From Acidobacteriota bacterium (GTDB lineage: Bacteria; Acidobacteriota; Terriglobia; Acidiferrales; UBA7541), in the NCBI GenBank assembly GCA_003167215.1, contig PMTV01000039.1, positions 1 through 64,000 of the forward strand: DNA of 64,000 bases, in the 5' to 3' direction. Shown here piece after piece: positions 38,457 to 48,741 of the stretch. The notes beneath the pieces are model-generated. The model made no database searches and was not told the origin of the DNA. It was given only the letters and a program-made list of their open reading frames with translations. The stretch's first letter is position 1, and every line of letters begins with the position of its first letter. The translations under genes were made by a program, and so were the position numbers.

Positions 38457-39191
38457 TCAGATCAAATGAACCGGATTGTTGATCCGTACGATGCCTTCCC
38501 GTAGCACCGCGCCATAAACGCCCAAGCAGCCTTGGTGGCGAAGCGCCACTGTCTGCAGCACGGTTGGTGAAGGTGCCGCCGTCTCCGGATCGAGCGTGAT
38601 CATCACGCAGCGCTCGTCTTTTTTCACCAGCTTCAGTATGACCGTGTCGCCGATCTGCAGCTCGTGCCCGATCAAGTCGTCTTCGTAGTAGGGCTGGTCG
38701 TTGTCCCAGCGCACATAAAAGTTAGCACGAAATCGCCGGGTATCGAGGCTAATACCAGTTTCTTTGGAGAGCGCGCTAGCCGTGCTCAATCCCAGCACGG
38801 AGACCGGGCGCGCGTCCGTCTGGCAACGCTCCGAAAACCTCAATCGAAGAGAGCGCCCGAATCGTTCTTCCAGATACCGGGTGAACCGCGAATCACCCAT
38901 GTGGAAATTTTCGCCCTCTGGTGTAGTCACTTCAACCGCGTAGCGCGCGGCGTCGGGATTTTCATCTTCGATCGCCGGCGGATCCAGAAAACGCGGACGA
39001 AAGAGAATCAATTCGCGGCCCTGCCGTGCCGTCATCCATGGAAAGTTCGACCGGTTGCGATTGTCGATGAATGCAAAAACGCGGTCGCCAATCAGCCCGG
39101 CGAAACCGACGCGCGCTTCTTCCAGGTCTTCACCGGCCATGCTTTTCACCGGATAGCGACGCAGGATGCTTAGCTGGCCGATGCGTTCCAC
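38457..39191 (-). CDS. MOSC domain-containing protein
   Basis: IGQLSILRRYPVKSMAGEDLEEARVGFAGLIGDRVFAFID and RFRANFYV MOSC_N/MOSC patterns. Confidence 0.9.
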   Translation of the reverse strand: MERIGQLSILRRYPVKSMAGEDLEEARVGFAGLIGDRVFAFIDNRNRSNFPWMTARQGRELILFRPRFLDPPAIEDENPDAARYAVEVTTPEGENFHMGDSRFTRYLEERFGRSLRLRFSERCQTDARPVSVLGLSTASALSKETGISLDTRRFRANFYVRWDNDQPYYEDDLIGHELQIGDTVILKLVKKDERCVMITLDPETAAPSPTVLQTVALRHQGCLGVYGAVLREGIVRINNPVHLI

Positions 39192-39195
39192 ACTC

Positions 39196-40107
39196 TTACG
39201 CTCCGTGCCGGGCAGTCGCTCTGGCCCGTGATTCGAAAAATTCCAGCGGGCGTGCGCGCGGAATCAAGGCCGCCGCGGCAGCTTTTTCGTAATAGAGGCG
39301 CAGGCCCGCCAGATATTCCTCTTCTAGACCGAAATGGATATTTTCCGTGAGGTAACGTTCCAACGCTCCGGCCGAGAGATTAAGTTTCAGTGAAGCCCCT
39401 TCGGCGATTTCGCGCAGGCGCGCAAGCCCGTACTTCTTCGATGCTTGAAAGTCAGCAAGAATTTCCGGAGTCATCGCATCGCGACGCGCCGTCCAAATCG
39501 CCAGCACGCACGGCTTTCCGGTTAGCTCCTGCCATTGGTAAGCCACATCATAGACGAAGAGCGTTTCAAATCCCGGCACCGGCGCGCTCTCGGGATCACC
39601 CTTACAGCAGTCCTCGCCGCTGGGAATTTTTCCGGCCAATTCATCCATCTTTACCGCGATGCGCAATGCCGGATCGCCAATCACCAGCGCCGCGTCGGCA
39701 ATCTTCAGCATTTCCGACGGGTCGGGCGCGGCGTCCACAAATTCGGGTTGAATTTTCCAGTGTTCGGCAGCGAGCAATCGGACCAGCGCAGCCGAACTTC
39801 GCGAGCTGGTATCCAGAGCGATGCGCCTCACCTTTTCGATTGGTTTTTTCGCCACTAACAGAATGCTGCGCACCTCGCCTTTAGCTGCGACGGCCATTCC
39901 CGGCAGCGCGACGACGTTTTCCATGCGTTGGTATTCGATGGCCGGAATGATGGCAACGTCCACATCGCCACGCCGCAGCGCTTCGGCGCATTGCGACGGC
40001 AGGGTAAACGAGAGATCGTATTTCCCCGCCAGCGGGCCGTCGGTGAATCCCCACACCAGCGGCGCCGTATTCAGGAATTCAACAATTGAAATTCGTAGTT
40101 TTGCCAT
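39196..40107 (-). CDS. mqnA: Chorismate dehydratase (futalosine pathway)
   Basis: EFLNTAPLVWGFTDG, CAEALRRGDVDVAIIPAIEYQRM, ALDTSSRSSAALVRLL. Confidence 0.92.
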   Translation of the reverse strand: MAKLRISIVEFLNTAPLVWGFTDGPLAGKYDLSFTLPSQCAEALRRGDVDVAIIPAIEYQRMENVVALPGMAVAAKGEVRSILLVAKKPIEKVRRIALDTSSRSSAALVRLLAAEHWKIQPEFVDAAPDPSEMLKIADAALVIGDPALRIAVKMDELAGKIPSGEDCCKGDPESAPVPGFETLFVYDVAYQWQELTGKPCVLAIWTARRDAMTPEILADFQASKKYGLARLREIAEGASLKLNLSAGALERYLTENIHFGLEEEYLAGLRLYYEKAAAAALIPRARPLEFFESRARATARHGA

Positions 40108-40205
40108 ACTTTGGTTATTGCGGACGCTTACTAAATCTTAGCATACCGATGCATAGGATGCTTCCGGCAGGAGCCGAGCAGACGGACGACGAGCAGGAAA
40201 TTCGG

Positions 40206-41771
40206 CTACGGCGCGGACGAGAACCCCACCACCTCGTCTTCCAGCGGGATTTCCATTTCGTGTTTGACCCCCGCTCCGTGCGAATCGGAAGGTTTCCATC
40301 CCTCGCCCTTTCCCAAGACTTCAAACGAAGCGAATGCGTAGGGGAAGCCCTCGCAACCAAGCATCGAGCTCGCGTTGCAAATATCAAAATGCAGATGCGG
40401 CTCCGAAGAATTTCCGGTGTTGCCCAGGAGCCCGAGGACCTGACCGCGGCGCACTTTGTCGCCTACTTTTACCCGAAGCGACCCCGGTTGCATATGCGCG
40501 TAGAACGCGTACAGCCCGTTGCCGATATCCACAATAATGTGATTGCCGCCGACCGTCTCCAGCGTAATCGGGACTGCGAGCGATGCTGCTCCCGGCGTGT
40601 TTTGCGGCAGGCCGTCTTTGGTCTCCGTTACGGTTCCGTCCGCTACCGCAAGGATTTCGTGTCCGTATGCGCGATAATTTTTGTTGTCCGCCGGATCGCC
40701 CTTGTAAGTCTTCCCGTCGGGATAGAGTTCCACCCAGTCGATGGCGAAGCGCTGGGAGATATAAGCGCGCCCGTCGATCGGAATCAGCGCACGCCGGTGT
40801 GCCGAGGTGTTCGAAGGACCGTTGCCTGCCTCCCAATCATCGCCGGTCAGCGGCGCGGCGATCACCGCCACCGGCTTTCGATCCACTTGCATTGCCGGGG
40901 TGTCGATCATTAGTCCTTCCGGATAATCGCCGATCTTCACTGTGATTCGCTGCCTGATGGTCGCCGGAACGGCGTCCAGATTGTCGAAGTCTACCCATAA
41001 GTACACGACGGCAAATCCTCCGGGCCCAATTTTTGATTTTTGCGCCGCGTCTCCGCCGGGATGAACCACCATTCCATCGAGATCATTGCCGGAAAAACTC
41101 GCTAGAGGTTTTTCTCCGCCATTTCCAGCCATCACGTCCACGCGCGTGAGATCGCATCCCGACTTACTGTAGTTCGAAACGTGCAGCTCGTAAGCGAGAT
41201 GCCATTTCCCATCAGCTTTAAATGCCGTGGGCGCGATCGGAATCACCACGTCCAGCGGGACGTTCAGCGGCCTCGGCGTATGTTCCGCGGTCTTCGCCGA
41301 ATTGCCTTCCGGCGTTTTGGATGCTTCGCTGCGTTTGAAGGAAAGAGGTTGTGCCGGAACTCCAGTTTGTGTCCAAGTCCCGGTGATTTCTGATCCGGTC
41401 TCGTTCATCTTTCCCTCATACAAGCCGCCGACTCGACTCACTTCAAACCGCACTTCGCCCTCAAACAGCGTGGCTTTCTCGATCGGCAACGTTGCGCCTT
41501 GATCCACGCTGTTCAGTTGTCCGGCCAGATCTCCGCTGCTTGTTTTCGAGATCGTCACCACGAGACGGAGCTGGCCGCCCAAAGTTCCTTCCCACGATCC
41601 TTCAAGGCCGGTCGCAGCAGGCGCTTGCTGCGCCATCGCGCGGCTCGCTGAAAATCCTGCGATTGCCATTGCCGCGAACAACAAAGCACAGGTGCAAGCT
41701 AAACCCGGCCTTGGCGCAAGACCTCCGCGCGTATTCATTAAACGCACTTCTTTCATGCCGGGCGATCTCAT
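40206..41771 (-). CDS. Exported M23-family metallopeptidase-like protein
   Basis: C-terminal peptidase_M23 pattern: HEILAVADGTV, GNHIIVDIGNGLYAFYAHMQPGSLRVKVGDKVRRGQVLGLLGNTGNSSEPHLHFDI. Confidence 0.9.
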   Translation of the reverse strand: MRSPGMKEVRLMNTRGGLAPRPGLACTCALLFAAMAIAGFSASRAMAQQAPAATGLEGSWEGTLGGQLRLVVTISKTSSGDLAGQLNSVDQGATLPIEKATLFEGEVRFEVSRVGGLYEGKMNETGSEITGTWTQTGVPAQPLSFKRSEASKTPEGNSAKTAEHTPRPLNVPLDVVIPIAPTAFKADGKWHLAYELHVSNYSKSGCDLTRVDVMAGNGGEKPLASFSGNDLDGMVVHPGGDAAQKSKIGPGGFAVVYLWVDFDNLDAVPATIRQRITVKIGDYPEGLMIDTPAMQVDRKPVAVIAAPLTGDDWEAGNGPSNTSAHRRALIPIDGRAYISQRFAIDWVELYPDGKTYKGDPADNKNYRAYGHEILAVADGTVTETKDGLPQNTPGAASLAVPITLETVGGNHIIVDIGNGLYAFYAHMQPGSLRVKVGDKVRRGQVLGLLGNTGNSSEPHLHFDICNASSMLGCEGFPYAFASFEVLGKGEGWKPSDSHGAGVKHEMEIPLEDEVVGFSSAP

Positions 41772-41916
41772 GGCTTTCCCTCCGCTGTAGGCGGCAGTAT
41801 TCTATCGCAACCGCAAAACTACCGACTCACCGAATGGAAGGAGTGAGTATTAACCCGGCTGGACAACCCGGCCGCGGCATGCGTACCCTCAGCCGCTGGT
41901 TAGGTTTTTTCTCTCG

Positions 41917-42897
41917 ATGCAATCCGACCAATACTTGGGATGGCTGGCGCTTGCGTTGACGCCGGGGCTTGGCGCGCGTGCGGCTGGGAAATTGCTTCGC
42001 GAGATGGGCAGCCCTGAAGCTGTTTTCAAAGCGTCGGTTGCGGCCTTGGAGGCCCAGCGTCTGCCGAAAGCGGTTGCGCAGGCAATCCATACTCGCCAGT
42101 CTCTCAGCGTGGCGGCAAAGGAACTGGCGCAGGTGCAAGCCGCCGGTTGCCGCCTGCTCACGTGGGACGAGCCCCAATACCCTCAGCGCCTCCGTGAGAT
42201 CTATGATCCTCCTCCCCTTCTGTATGTTCTAGGAAACATTGAACTTCTGAATCGTCACTCAATTTCGATAGTTGGCTCGCGTCGTCCGACCCCTTACGGG
42301 AATCAAATGGCGCAGAGGCTGGCAAAGGACTTGGCCAACTGCGGCCTGGTAATTTCCAGCGGCCTAGCTCGCGGAATCGACTCGAGCGCGCATAAGGGTG
42401 CTCTCAGTTCTGACACCGGTGCCAGCGTGGGAGTACTCGGCTGCGGTATTGATGTTGTTTATCCCAAGGAGAATAAGAAGATTTTCGAGGAAATGATTCA
42501 ACGGGGAGCGATCATTACGGAATTTCCTATGGGCACGTTTCCCGCGCCTCAGAACTTTCCCATACGCAACCGGATAATTGCCGGTATGGGGATCGGAGTC
42601 GTGGTGGTCGAGGGCGCGCAGTATTCGGGCTCGCTTATCACGGCTCGCCTGGCCATGGAGTTTGGCCGCGAGGTTTACGGCGTGCCTGGCAATGCCACAC
42701 AACCCTCCAGCTATGGGCCGAATCAGCTTATAAAGCAGGGTGCCAAGCTGGTTACGTCTTGGGAGGATGTAATTGAGGAGTTGCCAACGCCTATCCGAGC
42801 GGAACTTCTGCCGGTGGAGTCCGCAAACTCCGAAGAGCGGGCCGCGCTCGTGCAGCAAAGTCTGGCCCCCCCGAGCGAACGCTTTACGACCTATTGA
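41917..42897 (+). CDS. dprA: DNA-processing protein DprA, N-terminal and Rossmann portion; truncated in this frame
   Basis: ISIVGSRRPTPYGNQMAQRLAKDLANCGLVISSGLARGIDSSAHKGAL, GTFPAPQNFPIRNRIIAGMGIGVVVVEGAQYSGSLITARLA; stops at APPSERFTTY. Confidence 0.93.
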   Translation: MQSDQYLGWLALALTPGLGARAAGKLLREMGSPEAVFKASVAALEAQRLPKAVAQAIHTRQSLSVAAKELAQVQAAGCRLLTWDEPQYPQRLREIYDPPPLLYVLGNIELLNRHSISIVGSRRPTPYGNQMAQRLAKDLANCGLVISSGLARGIDSSAHKGALSSDTGASVGVLGCGIDVVYPKENKKIFEEMIQRGAIITEFPMGTFPAPQNFPIRNRIIAGMGIGVVVVEGAQYSGSLITARLAMEFGREVYGVPGNATQPSSYGPNQLIKQGAKLVTSWEDVIEELPTPIRAELLPVESANSEERAALVQQSLAPPSERFTTY

Positions 42898-43043
42898 CTG
42901 AGGATGAATCTCGCCATATAGATGATTTGGTCGAACTTTCCGGCCTCAGTTCCTCCGAGGTCCTTGCCGCCCTATTTGACCTGGAGCTCAAAGGCGTGGT
43001 ACGTCAGTTACCTGGTAAGCAATTCCTCAAAGTCCTGTTGTAA
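42873..43043 (+). other. dprA: C-terminal winged-helix-like domain of DprA in the -1 frame
   Basis: Frame starting 42873 reads ERTLYDLLTEDESRHIDDLVELSGLSSSEVLAALFDLELKGVVRQLPGKQFLKVLL-stop (taa 43041-43043). Confidence 0.9.
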
Positions 43044-43136
43044 TCTCTAAGGGGATAGCAGCTAGGATGTGAGGGGTGCCCCAGTGCCTCCGGGCGCCGG
43101 CATTTCAGAACTGTTTACAAGGAACACGAAAAGAGA

Positions 43137-45842
43137 ATGGGTCGATCACTGGTAATCGTCGAATCGCCCGCCAAGGCGAAAACAATTAATAAGTATCTCG
43201 GCCGGAACTACACGGTCAAGGCTTCCTACGGCCACGTGATGGATCTGCCGAAAACGACGATTGGTATACTTCTGCCCGGCGAGCAAAACGGCAAGGGAAA
43301 AAAGAAGAAGCGCAAAACCAAGAAATCCAAAGGCGCGGACGCGGCACCCGAGAAAAAAGCGCCCAAGCCGGTAGTGATCACTGCCGGAAATATTTTTGAG
43401 CCCACCTACCAGGTAATTCCCGGGAAAATTAAGGTCATCAACGACCTCAGGAAAGCAGCTCAGGGAGCCGATGCAATTTATCTGGCGGGGGACCCGGACC
43501 GCGAAGGTGAAGCCATCTGCGCGCACCTGGAAGAAATTCTGAGCAATCCCCGCGAATATTCCAATCTCAGGGAAGAAACCGATGTCCCGAAGAACGGCGA
43601 TGCTCCGAAAGATATTCCGAAGAAAGAAACGAAAATCAGCAAAGCAAGCTTGGCAGTCCCTCCGATTTACCGCGTGATGTTTAACGAGATCACGCAGAAG
43701 GCCATCAAAGCCGCTTTTGAAACTCCTTCAAAAGTGAATGCGAATTTGGTGGATGCGCAGCAAGCCCGGCGCGTTCTCGATCGCATTGTGGGTTACAAAG
43801 TCTCGCCGCTCTTGTGGAACAAGGTCCGCCGCGGCCTTTCGGCCGGCCGCGTGCAAACCGTCGCGCTCCGGCTGATCGTCGAGCGCGAACAAGAAATTCG
43901 CGCGTTCGTCCCCAGGGAATACTGGACCATCCATGCGCTTCTGGGCGCGGGAGAACCGCCCTCGTTTGAAGCCAAGCTCATCAAGTACAAAGGTGAAGAC
44001 ATTGAAGTGCCGGACCAAGCGGAAGCGCAACGCGTCCTGGCCGCGGTCCAAAAAGCTATTTGGCAAGTCTCCAGCGTCGCTCAAAAAGAAAAGCGGCGTT
44101 TCGCTCCTCCGCCGTTCACTACTTCGAAGCTGCAGCAAGCGGGATACAACCGCCTGCGGTTTACCGCCAAGCGCACCATGATGCTGGCGCAGAGGCTCTA
44201 CGAAGGCGTGGAACTCGGCGCGGAAGGGTCCGTCGCGTTGATCACTTACATGCGCACGGATTCCGTAAAAGTTTCAAGCGACGCGTTGGCCCAAGTCCGC
44301 GACCACATTGGTTCGAGTTACGGCCAAAATTATCTTCCGGAAAAGCCGAATTTCTTCAAATCGAAAAAAGACGCACAAGAGGCTCACGAAGCGATTCGTC
44401 CCACGGATGTCGCCCGCACACCCGAAAGCGTCAAACCGTATCTCGACGAGTCCATGTTCAAGCTGTACCAGATGATTTGGCAGCGCTTCGTCGCTTCGCA
44501 GATGGTTCCCGCGGTTTTTGACCAGACCACCATCGACGTGGATGCGAACGATTACACTTTCCGCGCCACCGGTTCGGTCCAGAAATTCGATGGCTACCTC
44601 GCGGCCTACCAGGCCGTGAAGGAAGAAGAAGAAAAAGATGATGAAGGCGACGCAGCTGGCAACCGCTTGCCGCCCGTTCGCGAAGGCGATCAGCTTCGAC
44701 TTGAAACGATCCGCCCCGAGCAGCATTTCACCGAGCCTCCGCCGCGCTACACGGAAGCGACGCTGGTAAAAGAGCTGGAAGAAAAAGGCATTGGCCGGCC
44801 GTCCACCTATGCCACGATCATTTCCACCATCGTGGACCGGGAGTACGTGACGAAAGATCAAGGACGCTTCACGCCTACGATGCTCGGCGAACGCGTCAGT
44901 GTGCTGCTGGTAAAGAGTTTCGAGGATATTTTCGACGTGGGCTTTACTGCGCGCCTGGAAGAAGAACTCGACGAAATCGAAGAGGGCAAGTTGCCTTGGC
45001 GGCAGGCGGTGAAAGAATTCTGGGATCCTTTCCTGCTGGACCTGGACAAAGCTCAGGACGAAATGCTCTCTTACAAAGCGGGGATTGCGACCGGGCTGAA
45101 ATGCGAAAAATGCGGCCAGGGAGAATTGCTCGAGCGCATCAGCCGCCACGGATTTTTCCTGGGCTGTAACCGCTATCCGGATTGCGACTTCATCAAGGAT
45201 CTTTCGCCCGAGCTTCCTGAAGAAACTTCAGGCGAAGTGAAAATTGAATATTGCGATAACTGCGGCAAGGAAATGGCCATCAAGCGCGGCCGCTTCGGCG
45301 TATTCCTTGCATGCACCGGCTATCCGGATTGCAAGACTACGCGGCGTTTGGTGAGCGGCACGCGCACCGCGCGTCAGCCGGATGTCCGGCTCGATGAAAA
45401 ATGCCCTCTGGACGAGGGCCAGCTCCTTCGCCGCCAAGGCCGCTTCGGCGATTTCATCGGTTGCGAAAATTATCCAAAGTGCAAATACACGCGCCCCATC
45501 ACGCTCGGAATCAAATGCCCGAAATGCGGAGAAGGAGAATTCGTCCGCCGCGGTACGGCCAAAGGACGTGGGCGCGGCCGCATCTTTTACGGTTGCAGCC
45601 GCTATCCCGATTGCGACTACACTTCGCCGCACGAACCGCTCAACGAACCCTGCCCGAAATGCGGCGCTCCTTTTATCGTCGAAAAGCGCACGAAGGCCGG
45701 CAACTTCCGTTCCTGCGTGAAAGAAGGATGCGATTGGGAGATCGAAGCTCTGCCCGAACCGGCAGCCGCTCCTGCGGCTCCGTTTGTGCATCCTCAAGAG
45801 CCGCGCGCAGAAAGTACTCTCGCGGTTCCTGTGAAATCCTGA
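43137..45842 (+). CDS. topA: DNA topoisomerase I
   Basis: LVIVESPAKAKTINKYLG, YLAGDPDREGEAI, ALITYMRTDSVKVS, GIGRPSTYATII and several C-terminal zinc fingers. Confidence 0.97.
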   Translation: MGRSLVIVESPAKAKTINKYLGRNYTVKASYGHVMDLPKTTIGILLPGEQNGKGKKKKRKTKKSKGADAAPEKKAPKPVVITAGNIFEPTYQVIPGKIKVINDLRKAAQGADAIYLAGDPDREGEAICAHLEEILSNPREYSNLREETDVPKNGDAPKDIPKKETKISKASLAVPPIYRVMFNEITQKAIKAAFETPSKVNANLVDAQQARRVLDRIVGYKVSPLLWNKVRRGLSAGRVQTVALRLIVEREQEIRAFVPREYWTIHALLGAGEPPSFEAKLIKYKGEDIEVPDQAEAQRVLAAVQKAIWQVSSVAQKEKRRFAPPPFTTSKLQQAGYNRLRFTAKRTMMLAQRLYEGVELGAEGSVALITYMRTDSVKVSSDALAQVRDHIGSSYGQNYLPEKPNFFKSKKDAQEAHEAIRPTDVARTPESVKPYLDESMFKLYQMIWQRFVASQMVPAVFDQTTIDVDANDYTFRATGSVQKFDGYLAAYQAVKEEEEKDDEGDAAGNRLPPVREGDQLRLETIRPEQHFTEPPPRYTEATLVKELEEKGIGRPSTYATIISTIVDREYVTKDQGRFTPTMLGERVSVLLVKSFEDIFDVGFTARLEEELDEIEEGKLPWRQAVKEFWDPFLLDLDKAQDEMLSYKAGIATGLKCEKCGQGELLERISRHGFFLGCNRYPDCDFIKDLSPELPEETSGEVKIEYCDNCGKEMAIKRGRFGVFLACTGYPDCKTTRRLVSGTRTARQPDVRLDEKCPLDEGQLLRRQGRFGDFIGCENYPKCKYTRPITLGIKCPKCGEGEFVRRGTAKGRGRGRIFYGCSRYPDCDYTSPHEPLNEPCPKCGAPFIVEKRTKAGNFRSCVKEGCDWEIEALPEPAAAPAAPFVHPQEPRAESTLAVPVKS

Positions 45843-45938
45843 AACGGAACCCGACGCTCTTCCTCGCGCGGCAATTCGGTTGTTTCTATTTGTCATCTCT
45901 GCGGCATCTTATAAACTAACCGTCAGCAGCTTGGCGCC

Positions 45939-46895
45939 ATGAAGCGGACCATCGAAAAATTCGCGAACTACCTGCGCTACGAACGGAATGTCTCGCCCGC
46001 AACGATTCATAATTATCGCGGCGATCTCGAACTCTTTCGCGAATTCCTGACGCCGCCGGGCGAAAAAACAATGGCTCTGCAACACGTGGACGCCAGAATC
46101 GTCCGCGAGTTCGTCGGCTGGCTCTACGACCGCAAGATGCAGAAAGTGTCCGTGGCTAGAAAGCTCGCCGCGCTGCGAACGTTTTTCAAATTCTGCGTTC
46201 GCGAGCGAATCACCAAGCAAAATCCGGCGCGCTTGGTGAGCACTCCCAAAATACCGAAGCGAGTTCCGCGTGTGCTTACGGCCGAAGAGATGAACGGTTT
46301 CCTCGATACTCTGGCAGGCGCCGCGGCCGGCAAAAAACAGGGGCCGCGGCGCAAAAACCAATCGGCCCAGGACGCGAAGCTGATTCCCTGCCGAGATCGC
46401 GCCATTCTGGAATTGTTATACGCTTCGGGACTCCGCGTCAGCGAGCTTGTCGGCCTCACGCTGGGGAACTTGGATCGCCCGGGGCAAATGGTTCGCGTGC
46501 TGGGAAAGGGCCGCAAAGAGCGCGTGGTTCCCTACGGCGGAAAAGCGCAGCAAGCGCTGGAAGCTTACTTGCCGTTGCGCGAAAAGCTTCTGGCGCATCC
46601 ACGTACGAAAGCCGATCCGACGGCTGTTTTTTTGAATCACCGCGGCGGCCGGTTGACCTCCAAATCGGTCCGCGTAATTGTGAAAGCGTACGCGCGGCTC
46701 GCGAATGTGAACTGGAACCTGCATCCGCACTCGCTGCGCCACGCGTTCGCCACCCATCTTCTTGCGGATGGCGCGGACCTACGCGCGATTCAGGAGCTTC
46801 TCGGCCACGTCTCCCTCTCCACTACCCAGCGCTACACGCAGGCAAGTATCGAACAACTGATGGCGGTGTACGACAAAGCCCATCCGCACGCCTGA
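45939..46895 (+). CDS. Tyrosine recombinase XerC/XerD
   Basis: LLYASGLRVSELVGL, HPHSLRHAFATHLLADGADLRAIQELLGHVSLSTTQRYTQ. Confidence 0.93.
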   Translation: MKRTIEKFANYLRYERNVSPATIHNYRGDLELFREFLTPPGEKTMALQHVDARIVREFVGWLYDRKMQKVSVARKLAALRTFFKFCVRERITKQNPARLVSTPKIPKRVPRVLTAEEMNGFLDTLAGAAAGKKQGPRRKNQSAQDAKLIPCRDRAILELLYASGLRVSELVGLTLGNLDRPGQMVRVLGKGRKERVVPYGGKAQQALEAYLPLREKLLAHPRTKADPTAVFLNHRGGRLTSKSVRVIVKAYARLANVNWNLHPHSLRHAFATHLLADGADLRAIQELLGHVSLSTTQRYTQASIEQLMAVYDKAHPHA

Positions 46896-47032
46896 TTCCG
46901 CTCCGATTGCCTCATTGGCCGCCATAATGGATTTATAGGAGCAACTTGGATGTCGGTGCTGCATCCAATTAAGTGCGCTGAATCCCGTACAAATACGAAG
47001 AAAGGTCACGATGAAAACCGCCCAGGCCAAAG

Positions 47033-47419
47033 TTGATCAATATCACCAAGGACCTGAATGAAGTGGTGCGCAAGCACGGATTGAAGGCAGGGTTCGTGCT
47101 GGTGCAATCGCTGCACACCGCCACCGCCGTTTTCATCAACGAATTTCAACAGGCGCTGCTCGACGACATCAAATCGTTTCTCGAGCGGCTGGTAGGGCGC
47201 ATCGACTACTGGCGGCACAACGATCCCAAGCTTTCGGAGTGCAACCGGCAGAACGCCGATTCTCATCTTCGCGCCATGCTGCTGGGGCATACGCTTTCGG
47301 TTCCGGTGCGCGGCGGCGAACTGGCGCTGGGTTACTGGCAATCGATCATCCTCGCCGAGCTCGATGGGCCGCGCGACCGCTCGATTCAGGTGCAGATGCT
47401 CGGAGTTCAGGAAGAATAA
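47033..47419 (+). CDS. YjbQ/UPF0047 family protein, apparently N-terminally truncated
   Basis: INITKDLNEVVRKHGLKAGFVLVQSLHTATAVFINEFQQALLDDIKSFLERL ... NADSHLRAMLLGHTLSVPVRGGELALGYWQSIILAELDGPRDRSIQVQMLG; an out-of-frame ATG lies at 47011. Confidence 0.8.
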   Translation: MINITKDLNEVVRKHGLKAGFVLVQSLHTATAVFINEFQQALLDDIKSFLERLVGRIDYWRHNDPKLSECNRQNADSHLRAMLLGHTLSVPVRGGELALGYWQSIILAELDGPRDRSIQVQMLGVQEE

Positions 47420-47521
47420 TTTTTCTATGCTGTGAATTGAGAATCAGTTTCGAAAGCTTTTCGCGATGTTGATTTCGGCCAACTTTGATCTGCTCTGCGG
47501 TTCCGGCCTTGAAGTCCGCGC

Positions 47522-48727
<1,206 letters not shown>

Positions 48728-48741
48728 TTTCGCTTAATCCG

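Noticed and set aside
45939-46895. Tyrosine recombinase as evidence of an integrated element
   Set aside because: XerC/XerD-type sequence next to topA/dprA, a normal chromosomal context; no att-like repeats, phage or conjugation genes seen
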